Notes: generated by a model not told the origin, from the letters alone. A stretch of DNA of 23,672 nucleotides from Turicibacter sp. UBA7094 (GCA_002493395.1 DKYS01000108.1:1-23672); one strand, 5' to 3'. Shown: positions 7,242 through 15,043, numbered from the stretch's first letter. Translations and numbers: made by a program.

Positions 7242-10200
7242 TTATTCTTCAACTGTTTCTGGAACAACGATTTGATGATTTTTCACATTTTCAAGATCGC
7301 GAATTTCAATTTCATTTTTAGCATCAGATAAGATTTTAACGTCCATACCTAATGACTGTAACTCTTTAACTAATACTCGGAATGATTCTGGGATACCTGG
7401 TTCAGGAACATTTTCCCCACGTACAATCGCTTCATAAGTTTTAACACGACCTGTAATATCATCTGATTTTACTGTTAAAATTTCCTGTAAAGTATATGCA
7501 GCACCATATGCTTCTAATGCCCATACCTCCATCTCACCAAAACGTTGTCCACCAAATTGAGCTTTACCTCCAAGTGGTTGTTGAGTAACTAATGAGTATG
7601 GTCCAATTGAACGTGCATGTAATTTATCATCAACCATGTGGGCCAACTTAATCATATACATTACACCGACTGAAATACGATTATCAAATTTCTCACCTGT
7701 ACGCCCATCATAAAGTACAGTTTTTGCATCTGGATCCATTCCAGCCTCGGCGATAATAGCCTCTAAATCCTCTGTTTTTACACCGTCAAATACAGGGGTC
7801 GCAACATGGATTCCTAACTTTTTAGCTGCCATACCTAAGTGAATCTCTAAAATTTGTCCAATATTCATACGTGATGGTACCCCTAATGGATTTAACATAA
7901 TATCAACCGGTGTTCCATCTGGCATATATGGCATATCTTCTTGAGGTAAGATTTTAGAGATAACCCCTTTATTACCATGGCGTCCCGCCATTTTATCTCC
8001 CTCTGAAATTTTACGTTTTTGCACAATATAAATACGGATAACTTCATTTACTCCTGGTGATAAATCATCACCATTTCGTCTTGAAAAATACTTCACATCA
8101 TGAACAATTCCATCTCCACCATGTGGTACTCGTAAAGAAGTATCGCGTACCTCACGAGCCTTTTCACCGAAGATAGCATGCAATAAACGCTCCTCAGCAG
8201 TTAATTCAGTTTGTCCTTTAGCCGTAACTTTACCGACTAAAATATCATCTTCTTTTACCTCTGACCCGATACGAATAATCCCACGTTCATCTAAGTTTTT
8301 AAGCGCCTCTTCACCTACTCCTGGAATATCACGTGTGATTTCTTCAGGTCCTAACTTTGTATCACGAGCCTCTAACTCGTACTCTTCTATATGAATTGAC
8401 GTATAAACGTCATCCTTTACTAAACGCTCACTCATGATAATAGCATCCTCATAGTTATAACCGTTCCATGTCATGAATGCTACCACTACGTTACGTCCTA
8501 ATGCTAATTCTCCGCTTTCCATTGACGAACTATCTGCTAAAACTTCTCCAGCATTAACCTTGTCACCTAAGCGAACAATTGGGCGTTGATTCAGAACGGT
8601 ACTCGAGTTTGAACGAACAAATTTAATTAACGGATAACGATCTAAACCTCCATCAGCATCTCTTCGAATACGAATTTGTTTCGAATCAACGTATTCGACC
8701 GTTCCACTATTCTGTGAAACAACAGCTTGTCCTGAGTCTTTAGCCGCTACATACTCCATCCCCGTTCCAACAAAAGGTGCCTCTGGAATTAATAATGGAA
8801 TTGCCTGACGTTGCATGTTTGCCCCCATTAATGCACGGTTGGCATCATCGTGCTCTAAGAAAGGAATACATGCTGTCGCTACAGATACAATCTGTTTAGG
8901 CGATACGTCTACGAAATCTACACGTTCGGCTGGTACAATTAAGTTTTCACCACGATGACGAACGATTACTTTTTCTGGAAGACAATCGTTTGCATCTAAG
9001 TCCAGACCCGCCTGTGCAACTACATAACGATCCTCTTCATCTGCCGTTAAGTAACGAATTTCTCCAGTCACTTGCATCTTAGTAGTTCCTGTTTCAGTAT
9101 CTTCTACTGGTACCACTTTACGATATGGCGTCTCTATAAATCCAAACTCATTAACCTTAGCATATGATGACAATGAGTTAATTAACCCGATATTTGGACC
9201 CTCTGGTGTTTCAATTGGACACATACGCCCGTAATGCGAATAATGCACGTCACGCACTTCCATTCCGGCACGTTCACGTGTTAACCCACCTGGACCTAAT
9301 GCCGATAAACGACGCTTATGCGTTAATTCTGATAATGGGTTAGTTTGATCCATGAATTGTGACAATTGGGAACTTCCAAAGAATTCTTTAATTGCCGCTG
9401 TTACAGGTCGAATATTGATTAAACTTGATGGTGTAATCCCTTCACTTTCCTGAATAGACATTCTTTCTTTTACAACACGTTCCATTCGAGAAAGTCCAAT
9501 GCGGAATTGATTTTGTAATAACTCACCAACTAAACGCAAACGACGATTTCCTAAATGGTCAATATCATCTAAATATCCTACAGAGTCTAGTAAATTAAAG
9601 AAATAACTAATCGATGCAAAAATATCAGATGTAGTGATGTACTTACATTCATCTTCTACATTACCAATGATTTTTACAATTTGGTCCCCATCATTCACTC
9701 TAGGAGAATAAACTTCAAACTCTTGAATATATGTTTCTGAATCCTCTAATGGATTAACTAATTCAACCTTTTTAATATTTAAACGATCAATTTTATCTGC
9801 TAAAACCTCTTCAAAGACACGACGAGTAATAACCGTACCTTCTTCAACAAGAACCTCTCCCGTTTCTGAATCAAAAATATCACTAGCTAATTTTTGATTT
9901 AATAAGCGTTCTTGAGCGTTTAATTTTTTATTAAATTTATAACGTCCAACATGAGCTAAGTCGTAACGTTTAGGGTCGAAGAAACGAGAAATAAATAACG
10001 TACGTGCTCCATCGATGGTTGCATGCTCACCCTGACGAAGTTTTTGGAAAATCTCCAATAAGGCTTCATCAGAATTAACCGTCTGATCTTTCTCTAATGT
10101 ATTTAAGATATACTGGTTTTCACCAAACATCTCAATGATTTGTTCCTTCGTAGAAAGTCCTAATGCACGGAGTAAAACAGTAATAGGGATTTTACGAGTT

Positions 10201-10775
10201 CTATCCACACGGACGTAAACAATATCTTTTGCATCAAGTTCATACTCTAACCACGCACCGCGGTTTGGAATAACTTGAGCGGCATATTTTTCTTTACCAC
10301 TCTTTTTATCAATTTCCTTATTATAATAAACACCTGATGAACGAACTAATTGCGATACAATTACACGTTCAGAACCGTTGATTACAAATGTTCCCGTCGG
10401 AGTCATTAATGGGAAATCCCCCATGTATACTTCGCTTTCTTTAACTTCCTTAATTGCGTGTGTTTCTTCATCTTTAATATGTAGACGAACCTTAACACGT
10501 AAAGGGGCAGCATAGTTAGCATCGCGTTCTTTCGCTTCCAAAACAGAATATTTTGGTTCTCCTAAGCTATAACCAACAAATTCAAGTGCTAAATTCCCGT
10601 TATTATCCTCGATTGGCGAAATATCCTTAAACATTTCGCGAATACCCTCATCTAGGAACCACTGATAAGAAGCAGTTTGAATTTCAATTAAGTTAGGGAG
10701 TTCGAGTGCAACATTAATTCTTGAGTAATTACGACGTTGTCTCTTTTTACCGTATTGAACAATTTTCCCTGCCAC
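7242..10775 (-). CDS. rpoB: DNA-directed RNA polymerase subunit beta
   Basis: This is the beta subunit of RNA polymerase, 1177 residues from the start chosen here. I prefer the GTG at 10773-10775 (MAGKIVQYGKKRQRR), because GAGGTG (10782-10787) lies 6 bases upstream and this matches the usual beta N-terminus. An in-frame GTG at 10782-10784 overlaps that binding site and would add only MKR. The rifampicin-binding cluster is wild type, with QLSQFMDQ (470-477), THKRRLSALG (485-494, including His486 and Ser491) and IETPEGPNIGLI. Conserved late segments such as GDKMAGRHGNKGVISK and the C-terminal GGKAQFGGQRFGEMEVWALE are intact. It has its own strong promoter overlapping the end of the upstream methyltransferase gene. 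Confidence 0.98.
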   Translation of the reverse strand: MAGKIVQYGKKRQRRNYSRINVALELPNLIEIQTASYQWFLDEGIREMFKDISPIEDNNGNLALEFVGYSLGEPKYSVLEAKERDANYAAPLRVKVRLHIKDEETHAIKEVKESEVYMGDFPLMTPTGTFVINGSERVIVSQLVRSSGVYYNKEIDKKSGKEKYAAQVIPNRGAWLEYELDAKDIVYVRVDRTRKIPITVLLRALGLSTKEQIIEMFGENQYILNTLEKDQTVNSDEALLEIFQKLRQGEHATIDGARTLFISRFFDPKRYDLAHVGRYKFNKKLNAQERLLNQKLASDIFDSETGEVLVEEGTVITRRVFEEVLADKIDRLNIKKVELVNPLEDSETYIQEFEVYSPRVNDGDQIVKIIGNVEDECKYITTSDIFASISYFFNLLDSVGYLDDIDHLGNRRLRLVGELLQNQFRIGLSRMERVVKERMSIQESEGITPSSLINIRPVTAAIKEFFGSSQLSQFMDQTNPLSELTHKRRLSALGPGGLTRERAGMEVRDVHYSHYGRMCPIETPEGPNIGLINSLSSYAKVNEFGFIETPYRKVVPVEDTETGTTKMQVTGEIRYLTADEEDRYVVAQAGLDLDANDCLPEKVIVRHRGENLIVPAERVDFVDVSPKQIVSVATACIPFLEHDDANRALMGANMQRQAIPLLIPEAPFVGTGMEYVAAKDSGQAVVSQNSGTVEYVDSKQIRIRRDADGGLDRYPLIKFVRSNSSTVLNQRPIVRLGDKVNAGEVLADSSSMESGELALGRNVVVAFMTWNGYNYEDAIIMSERLVKDDVYTSIHIEEYELEARDTKLGPEEITRDIPGVGEEALKNLDERGIIRIGSEVKEDDILVGKVTAKGQTELTAEERLLHAIFGEKAREVRDTSLRVPHGGDGIVHDVKYFSRRNGDDLSPGVNEVIRIYIVQKRKISEGDKMAGRHGNKGVISKILPQEDMPYMPDGTPVDIMLNPLGVPSRMNIGQILEIHLGMAAKKLGIHVATPVFDGVKTEDLEAIIAEAGMDPDAKTVLYDGRTGEKFDNRISVGVMYMIKLAHMVDDKLHARSIGPYSLVTQQPLGGKAQFGGQRFGEMEVWALEAYGAAYTLQEILTVKSDDITGRVKTYEAIVRGENVPEPGIPESFRVLVKELQSLGMDVKILSDAKNEIEIRDLENVKNHQIVVPETVEE

Positions 10776-10828
10776 GCGTTTCACCTCTTTGTTTATTTAT
10801 GTTAACTTATGTTGTTTTTTTATTAAAC

Positions 10829-10876
10829 ACCTAATGTTTTTGACTTAGCACACATCGATTACAAGCAGTATTAGGC
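10829..10876 (-). other. Possible stem in the rpoB leader
   Basis: In the about 100-base leader of rpoB, GCCUAAU (10870-10876) near the predicted 5' end can pair with AUUAGGU (10829-10835), closing a loop of about 34 bases. I do not recognise a known leader RNA family here; the pairing could be chance in AT-rich sequence. Confidence 0.3.
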
Positions 10877-10884
10877 ATTTTACA

Positions 10885-10913
10885 ATAATATCATTTTTTT
10901 TCAAGTATGTCAA
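10885..10913 (-). promoter_or_regulatory. Sigma-A promoter of rpoB-rpoC
   Basis: TTGACA (10908-10913) and TATTAT (10885-10890) are separated by 17 bases, with TGA directly before the -10 (extended -10). The -35 overlaps the stop codon of the upstream methyltransferase gene. Predicted start is about 10878, giving a leader of about 100 bases before rpoB. This is one of the best promoter matches in the window. Confidence 0.85.
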
Positions 10914-11503
10914 TGTTTTATAGCCTTTAAAATGAAATATCCTTTATCTTTCGCTACAACCTCACAATTTCCATAAACCTCTTCCATCTTCTTCTTAGCT
11001 GATGGGGCCCCCTGTTTTTTTTGAATAACGATCCATAACTCCCCCTTATCGACAAGGTGTTTTGTTGCCTGCTCTAAAATCCCATGAACAACCTTTTTAC
11101 CTGCACGGATTGGTGGATTGGATACTATTACCGCAAACTTCCCTTCGACACCATCGTAACAAAAGCTTTCATAAACAGTCACATTATGAATTTGATTATT
11201 TTTAGCATTTTTTTTCGTCAACTCTATCGCTCTCTGGTTAACATCTATCATATGAATATCCCGATTCTCATAACTCTTAGCTAAACTCAAACCAATGGGT
11301 CCATAGCCGCAACCAACATCCAAAATATTTCCGTCTATCTCGGGAATAATAAAGCTTTCTATTAAAAGTCTTGAACCAAAGTCGACCTCTTTCTTCGAGA
11401 AGACCCCGACATCAGTAGTAAACTTAAAGTTGTACCCCCTAAGTTTATAATCGAAGCTCCTTTCGTCCGAATGAGCATTCACATTGTTAGTATAATAATG
11501 CAT
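10910..11503 (-). CDS. Class I SAM-dependent methyltransferase, RsmC/YbxB-like
   Basis: This 197-residue protein belongs to the small-domain RsmC-like family (YbxB in Bacillus), predicted to methylate a guanine base of rRNA using S-adenosylmethionine. The SAM-binding motif is LDVGCGYGPIG (61-71). The base-methyltransferase motif is SNPPIRAGK (128-136), followed by IVIQKKQGAPSAKKK near residues 158-172. I chose the ATG at 11501-11503 (MHYYTNN) because AAGGGG precedes it at good spacing and family members start with HYY. An upstream in-frame GTG (11527) has no binding site. Its place between rplL and rpoB is the same as in Bacillus. The exact rRNA target cannot be read from the sequence. The 108 bases between its start and the rplL terminator contain no promoter I would defend. 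Confidence 0.9.
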   Translation of the reverse strand: MHYYTNNVNAHSDERSFDYKLRGYNFKFTTDVGVFSKKEVDFGSRLLIESFIIPEIDGNILDVGCGYGPIGLSLAKSYENRDIHMIDVNQRAIELTKKNAKNNQIHNVTVYESFCYDGVEGKFAVIVSNPPIRAGKKVVHGILEQATKHLVDKGELWIVIQKKQGAPSAKKKMEEVYGNCEVVAKDKGYFILKAIKH

Positions 11504-11611
11504 GATCACAACCCCTTTTGATTTCACCTAAAAATTAGAGAATATGAACATTTTTACACGTTCTATTATTGCCATATTAAAGTAATTTATTACATTATTT
11601 ATGTATTAAAT

Positions 11612-11644
11612 AAAAACCTGAGCGATAAACTCACTCAGGTTTTT
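11612..11644 (-). terminator. Bidirectional intrinsic terminator after rplL
   Basis: A perfect 11-bp stem (aaaaacctgag at 11612-11622 and ctcaggttttt at 11634-11644) with an 11-base loop gives a U-run in both directions. It ends the rplJ-rplL transcript 34 bp after the rplL stop. Confidence 0.92.
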
Positions 11645-11677
11645 GATTTATTGTTAGCAATAGAGTTTGAAAGTTAA

Positions 11678-12043
11678 TTATTTAACTTCTACAGATGCTC
11701 CAGCTTCTTCTAATTTAGCTTTTAATTCTTCAGCTTCTTCTGGAGAAACTTTTTCTTTGATTTTAGCAGGAGTTCCATCAACTAATTCTTTAGCTTCTTT
11801 TAATCCTAATCCAGTAATTTCACGAACTACTTTGATAACACCGATTTTTTTAGCTCCAGCGCTTGTTAAGATAACATCTACTTCAGATGGTCCAGCAGCA
11901 GCTTCAGCTCCACCAACAACAGCTACAGGAGCAGCAGCAGTTACACCAAACTCTTCTTCGATAGCTTTAACTAAATCATTTAATTCTAAAACTGACATTT
12001 CTTTGATTGCTTCAATCATTTCAGCAGCAGTTAATTTTGCCAT
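11678..12043 (-). CDS. rplL: 50S ribosomal protein L7/L12
   Basis: This 121-residue protein is the L7/L12 stalk protein that recruits and stimulates translational GTPases such as the EF-Tu and EF-G encoded in this window. The N-terminal dimerisation helices (MAKLTAAEMIEAIKEMSVLE) are followed by an Ala/Gly-rich hinge at about 36-55 and the globular domain with GAKKIGVIKVVREITGLGL. I chose the ATG at 12041-12043 because AAGGAGG sits 8 bases upstream; an in-frame ATG six codons earlier lies within the ribosome binding site region. It follows rplJ by 62 bp and ends at a strong terminator. The gene is alanine-codon rich, which creates long open frames on the other strand. Confidence 0.98.
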   Translation of the reverse strand: MAKLTAAEMIEAIKEMSVLELNDLVKAIEEEFGVTAAAPVAVVGGAEAAAGPSEVDVILTSAGAKKIGVIKVVREITGLGLKEAKELVDGTPAKIKEKVSPEEAEELKAKLEEAGASVEVK

Positions 12044-12105
12044 TTTATTTTCCTCCTTCAAAATAGGGATATACCCTTATAGGTTAGTATTTTAATTTTA
12101 AAAAA

Positions 12106-12639
12106 TTATTCAGCAGCTTCTTCAGTTGCAGGTGCTTCAACACCAGCCTCTTTTTGTTCAGAAACAGCTTTAACAACACAAGCCATATTGCGCATTGGAG
12201 CTTGTAATACAGAAAGTAACATAGATAATAAACCTTCGCGGTTTGGTAACTTAGCTAATTCCATAACTTGCTCTAATGAAGCAACACTTCCTTCGATTAA
12301 ACCAGCTTTTAATTCTAAAGCTTGGTGTTCTTTAGCGAAGTTGTATAATACGCGCGCAGGCGCAACAACGTCCCCTTTAGAGTAAGCAACAGCTGTTGGA
12401 CCAACAAATGCTTCACCTAAACCTTCGAATCCTGCTTCAGTCACAGCACGACGTGAAATGTTGTTTTTTAATACTTTAAATTCAACACCTTCAGCACGTA
12501 ATTGTTGACGTAATTCAGTTACCTCAGCAACAGTTAATCCACGGTAATCAACAACAACTAAAGAAGCTGATTCCTTGAATTGTGCTGCATATTCAGCAAC
12601 TAATTGAGATTTCATTTCGATTGCAGTAGCGCTCATCAT
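12106..12639 (-). CDS. rplJ: 50S ribosomal protein L10
   Basis: This 177-residue protein is L10, which binds 23S rRNA at the base of the stalk and anchors L7/L12 dimers. Recognisable segments include SASLVVVDYRGLTVAEVTEL (about 24-43), the KNNISRRA region and a C-terminal tail AGVEAPATEEAAE that follows the stalk-binding helix. Two adjacent ATG codons (12637-12639 and 12634-12636) lie 5 and 8 bases after AGGAGG; either could be used. It is preceded by the L10 leader RNA, through which the L10-L7/L12 complex is known to regulate its own synthesis in Bacillota. It is co-transcribed with rplL. Confidence 0.98.
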   Translation of the reverse strand: MMSATAIEMKSQLVAEYAAQFKESASLVVVDYRGLTVAEVTELRQQLRAEGVEFKVLKNNISRRAVTEAGFEGLGEAFVGPTAVAYSKGDVVAPARVLYNFAKEHQALELKAGLIEGSVASLEQVMELAKLPNREGLLSMLLSVLQAPMRNMACVVKAVSEQKEAGVEAPATEEAAE

Positions 12640-12663
12640 TCACACCTCCTATATTCATTATTA

Positions 12664-12791
12664 GTCCGTAGAAAAACCCTTTTATCCATTAAGTTGTGGA
12701 CAGAAGGGTGTAACTAAGGCATGAAAATAAATAATATATATATCCAAAACCTCGGTAGGACATTAAGCGCAAGGCCCCTACTGTCTACGGT
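12664..12791 (-). promoter_or_regulatory. Ribosomal protein L10 leader (rplJ leader RNA)
   Basis: The long rplA-rplJ gap carries the conserved pieces of the L10 leader family in the right order on the minus strand: ACCGUAGACAGUAGGGGC at the 5' end, then CUUAAUGUCCUACCGAGGU, later ACACCCUUCUGUCCACAAC, and finally UCUACGGAC, which can close the outer helix with ACCGUAGA. The L10-L7/L12 complex is the known ligand of this family and represses rplJ-rplL when in excess. I recognise it by sequence memory, not by a covariance search. Confidence 0.88.
12671..12709 (-). terminator. Attenuator terminator inside the L10 leader
   Basis: ACCCUU (12704-12709) pairs with AAGGGU (12676-12681), followed on the transcript by UUUUUC. 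The U-run overlaps the start of the UCUACGG strand that closes the outer leader helix, so the two folds may compete. This suggests L10-dependent transcription attenuation. The stem is short with a 22-base loop. Confidence 0.6.
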
Positions 12792-12820
12792 AATCCTATT
12801 CAATTATCAAAAAGAAAAAA

Positions 12821-13516
12821 TTATTTTTCTAATGATTCAGATGCAACTTTGATTCCAGGTCCCATTGTTGAAGAAACAGCAATGTTTTTCACATAAGTTC
12901 CTTTAGCTGCAGATGGTTTAGCTTTTAAGATAGTACCAAAAATAGCTTTGAAGTTTTCAATTAATTTTTGGTTATCGAAAGATACTTTTCCGATTGGTAC
13001 ATGAACGTTACCTGCTTTATCAACGCGGTATTCAACTTTACCTGCTTTGATTTCATTAATAGCTTTTGTAACATCCATTGTTACTGTACCAGTTTTAGGG
13101 TTTGGCATTAATCCACGTGGCCCTAAAACGCGCCCTAATTTACCAACTTCAGCCATCATATCTGGAGTAGCTACTACTACATCAAAATCCATCCAACCTT
13201 GTTGAATTTTGTTGATCATATCGCTATCTCCTACGAAATCTGCTCCAGCTGCTTCAGCTTCTTTAGCTTTTTCACCTTTAGCGAAAACTAAAACTGAACG
13301 ATCTTTCCCAGTTCCGTGAGGTAATACCATAGCTCCACGAATTTGTTGATCCGCCTTACGTGGGTCAACTCCTAAACGGAAAGCTACATCTACAGTTGCA
13401 TCAAATTTAGCAACATTAGTCTTTTTAACTAACTCAACAGCTTCTTCTACAGAGTATAAAGTAGTAGAATCAACTAATTTTTTGGCTTCGATGAATTTTT
13501 TACCTTTTTTAGCCAT
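12821..13516 (-). CDS. rplA: 50S ribosomal protein L1
   Basis: At 231 residues this is the usual L1 length. It has the signature segments MAKKGKKFIEAKKLVD, FRLGVDPRKADQQIRGAM (about 47-64), the GRVLGPRGLMPNPKTGTVT region and a C-terminal SSTMGPGIKV. L1 binds the mobile L1 stalk of 23S rRNA and helps release deacylated tRNA. L1 is also the classic translational repressor of the rplK-rplA operon, and a good L1-site mimic is present in the rplK leader here. The ATG follows AGGAGG. It lies 79 bp after rplK; the L10 leader follows it. Confidence 0.99.
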   Translation of the reverse strand: MAKKGKKFIEAKKLVDSTTLYSVEEAVELVKKTNVAKFDATVDVAFRLGVDPRKADQQIRGAMVLPHGTGKDRSVLVFAKGEKAKEAEAAGADFVGDSDMINKIQQGWMDFDVVVATPDMMAEVGKLGRVLGPRGLMPNPKTGTVTMDVTKAINEIKAGKVEYRVDKAGNVHVPIGKVSFDNQKLIENFKAIFGTILKAKPSAAKGTYVKNIAVSSTMGPGIKVASESLEK

Positions 13517-13595
13517 CTTAAATACCTCCTAAATTGTGGTTAACGGAATCTCCTCCCACAGATCTAGGTTGTAATCTACAACCTAAAACGGTAGA

Positions 13596-14021
13596 TTAGT
13601 CTTCTACAACGATTCCCATTTGTCTTGCAGAACCTTCAATAATACGCATTGCAGCTTCTACTGTATTCGCGTTTAAGTCTGGCATTTTTTGCTCAGCAAT
13701 CGCACGAATTTGATCTTTAGTTAAAGTAGCAACTTTCTCTTTATGAGGTAAAGCTGACCCACTTTGAATTCCAGCCGCTTTTTTTAATAAGTCTGATGCT
13801 GGTGGAGTTTTTGTAACGAATGTAAATGAACGATCTTCATAAACCGTAATTACTACTGGGATAATGCTTCCCATTTGTTCACGTGTACGTTCATTGAATT
13901 CTTGACAGAATCCTTGAATGTTCGCACCGGCTTGTCCTAATGCTGGACCTACTGGTGGAGCTGGATTTGCTTTTCCTGCAGGAATTTGTAATTTAATAAT
14001 ACTTTTTACTGCTTTTGCCAC
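13596..14021 (-). CDS. rplK: 50S ribosomal protein L11
   Basis: From the GTG at 14019-14021 this is a 141-residue L11, exactly the usual length, beginning MAKAVKSIIKLQIPAG. AGAGGAGG lies 8 bases upstream of the GTG and the homologous N-terminus begins there. A longer in-frame reading back to 14093 adds a peptide unlike L11 and runs through the leader hairpins. The N-terminal domain carries the thiostrepton-region prolines (ANPAPPVGPALGQAG, about 18-32). The C-terminal rRNA-binding domain includes the TPPASDLLKKAAGI segment. L11 binds the GTPase-associated region of 23S rRNA. It is the first gene after nusG, with a structured leader and its own probable promoter. Confidence 0.98.
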   Translation of the reverse strand: MAKAVKSIIKLQIPAGKANPAPPVGPALGQAGANIQGFCQEFNERTREQMGSIIPVVITVYEDRSFTFVTKTPPASDLLKKAAGIQSGSALPHKEKVATLTKDQIRAIAEQKMPDLNANTVEAAMRIIEGSARQMGIVVED

Positions 14022-14048
14022 GCGACACACCTCCTCTAAGTCCGTGAT

Positions 14049-14077
14049 GTGGTTATTTGGGTGTTTCACCCTCCCAC
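14049..14077 (-). promoter_or_regulatory. Probable L1-binding operator (23S rRNA mimic) in the rplK leader
   Basis: The transcript folds as GUGG, bulge GA, GGGUG, loop AAA, CACCC, then AAAUAA, then CCAC. The strand GUGGGAGG and the opposite AAAUA-CCAC closely resemble the L1-binding helix region of 23S rRNA (GUGGGAGG ... GAAAUACCAC in E. coli). L1 is a known autoregulator of the rplK-rplA operon. The site ends 27 bases before the rplK GTG start, close to its ribosome binding site. Confidence 0.65.
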
Positions 14078-14079
14078 TT

Positions 14080-14096
14080 GATATGAATCTCATATC
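14080..14096 (-). other. Small hairpin at the 5' end of the rplK leader
   Basis: GATATGA and TCATATC form a perfect 7-bp stem with a 3-base loop just after the predicted rplK transcript start, directly upstream of the L1-site mimic. It probably insulates or stabilises the 5' end; no further role can be read. Confidence 0.45.
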
Positions 14097-14105
14097 GACT
14101 ACGCT

Positions 14106-14134
14106 AGTTTATCACCTTTTTTTATAATACGCAA
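14106..14134 (-). promoter_or_regulatory. Probable promoter for rplK-rplA
   Basis: TTGCGT (14129-14134) is followed after 17 bases by TAAACT (14106-14111) with TGA just before the -10. It starts 9 bp after the nusG stop codon. The hexamers are moderate matches, but spacing and extended -10 are good, and it sits directly before the structured rplK leader. Confidence 0.45.
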
Positions 14135-14142
14135 GGATTTTT

Positions 14143-14679
14143 TTATTCGACCTCACAAATTTGTCCGAAATCCAATTCTACTGGCGTTTCTCGTCCAAAT
14201 AAATCCACTAACACGCTAACCTTACCGTGCTCTTTGTCGATTGTTTCAATTTTTCCAATTTGTCCAGAGAATGGTCCGGCGGCAACTAACACTTGTTGTC
14301 CTACTTCAATATCAACTGAAACCTCAACACTTGTAATTCCCATTTTCTTAAGAATTGGTGTAATTTCCTCAGTTGGAAGCGGAACGGGACGCGTCCCTTT
14401 ACCGCTTGATCCTAAGAATCCTGTAACACCTGGGGTATTACGCACCATATACCATGAATCATCGGTATCAATCATTTCGACAAGAACATATCCAGGAAAA
14501 GTTTTCTTTAACTTCTCTTTGCGTACTCCATCTTTAATTTTAACTTCTTTTTCCTCCGGAATTAATACTCGGAAGATTTTCTCTTGCATATTCATTGTTT
14601 CAATACGTTTTAATAAGTTAGTCATTACTTTATTTTCATAACCAGCATACGTTTGAACAACATACCAACGTTTTTCCAC
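14143..14679 (-). CDS. nusG: Transcription termination/antitermination factor NusG
   Basis: This 178-residue protein is NusG, which binds RNA polymerase beta' and affects pausing, termination and coupling to translation. The NGN domain covers about 1-110 (MEKRWYVVQTYAGYENKV, FPGYVLVEM, VRNTPGVTGFLG) and a C-terminal KOW domain covers about 124-178 (AGPFSGQIGKIE, LFGRETPVELDF). I chose the GTG at 14677-14679: AGGAGG is 8 bases upstream and the homologous N-terminus is MEK-WYVV. An ATG two codons earlier sits only 2 bases after AGGAGG. Its start lies 12 bp after the secE stop, and it shares a promoter with rpmG and secE. Confidence 0.97.
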   Translation of the reverse strand: MEKRWYVVQTYAGYENKVMTNLLKRIETMNMQEKIFRVLIPEEKEVKIKDGVRKEKLKKTFPGYVLVEMIDTDDSWYMVRNTPGVTGFLGSSGKGTRPVPLPTEEITPILKKMGITSVEVSVDIEVGQQVLVAAGPFSGQIGKIETIDKEHGKVSVLVDLFGRETPVELDFGQICEVE

Positions 14680-14691
14680 TACCATGACCTC

Positions 14692-14871
14692 CTATCCAAG
14701 TAAGCCCATTACTTGAGAAATCACCAAGTCAACAATATAAAAGAAAACTGATAGCACGATAACAAAAAACATAACTTGCACCGTATATGCCTTCATTTCC
14801 TTTTCTGTTGGCCAAGTAATTTTCTTTAATTCAGCAGACACACCTTTAAAAAACCCTTTTACTTGACTCAT
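14692..14871 (-). CDS. secE: Preprotein translocase subunit SecE
   Basis: From the ATG at 14869-14871 this is a 59-residue SecE of the short single-helix Gram-positive form. It stabilises SecY in the inner-membrane translocon. The amphipathic stretch GVSAELKKITWPTEKEM (about 9-25) with the conserved WP is followed by one transmembrane segment (about 31-55, VQVMFFVIVLSVFFYIVDLV). A GGGGG-containing binding site lies 7 bases upstream. A longer in-frame reading back to 14928 would overlap the rpmG 3' end and is not SecE-like. It follows rpmG by 22 bp and precedes nusG by 12 bp. Confidence 0.95.
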   Translation of the reverse strand: MSQVKGFFKGVSAELKKITWPTEKEMKAYTVQVMFFVIVLSVFFYIVDLVISQVMGLLG

Positions 14872-14893
14872 CCTGTGGCCCCCTATACCAACT

Positions 14894-15043
14894 TTATTTA
14901 GTTTCCTTATGCATTGTATGTTTCCCACAACGCTTGCAAAATTTCTTAACTACAAGACGCTCGCTGTGTGTTTGTTTATTCTTTACGGTTGAATAGTTGC
15001 GACTTAAACATTCATCACAAGCTAAGATTATTTTTGTGCGCAT
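14894..15043 (-). CDS. rpmG: 50S ribosomal protein L33 (zinc-binding type)
   Basis: A 49-codon gene reads MRTKIILACDECLSRNYSTV and on to HKETK before TAA (14894-14896). It is L33, a small 50S protein near the E site. Two CxxC pairs (Cys9/Cys12 and Cys36/Cys39) form the zinc ribbon, so this is the zinc-dependent (C+) form; zinc-free paralogues are often encoded elsewhere and swapped in under zinc limitation. The ATG follows UGAGGU at 7 bases. It is the first gene after a strong promoter and is followed by secE after 22 bp, the usual Bacillota order. Confidence 0.96.
   Translation of the reverse strand: MRTKIILACDECLSRNYSTVKNKQTHSERLVVKKFCKRCGKHTMHKETK

Noticed and set aside
11667..12095. A 142-codon open frame on the plus strand opposite rplL
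   Set aside because: It lies fully over rplL, whose identity is certain; the open frame comes from GC-skewed alanine/glutamate codons, has no binding site and no recognisable product.
14022..14093. N-terminal extension of L11
   Set aside because: The added residues cross the L1-site hairpin and the ribosome binding site; the 141-residue form from the GTG is the exact family length.
14234..14641. A 135-codon open frame on the plus strand opposite nusG
   Set aside because: Antisense shadow of nusG with low-complexity Ser/Thr/Pro translation and no ribosome binding site.
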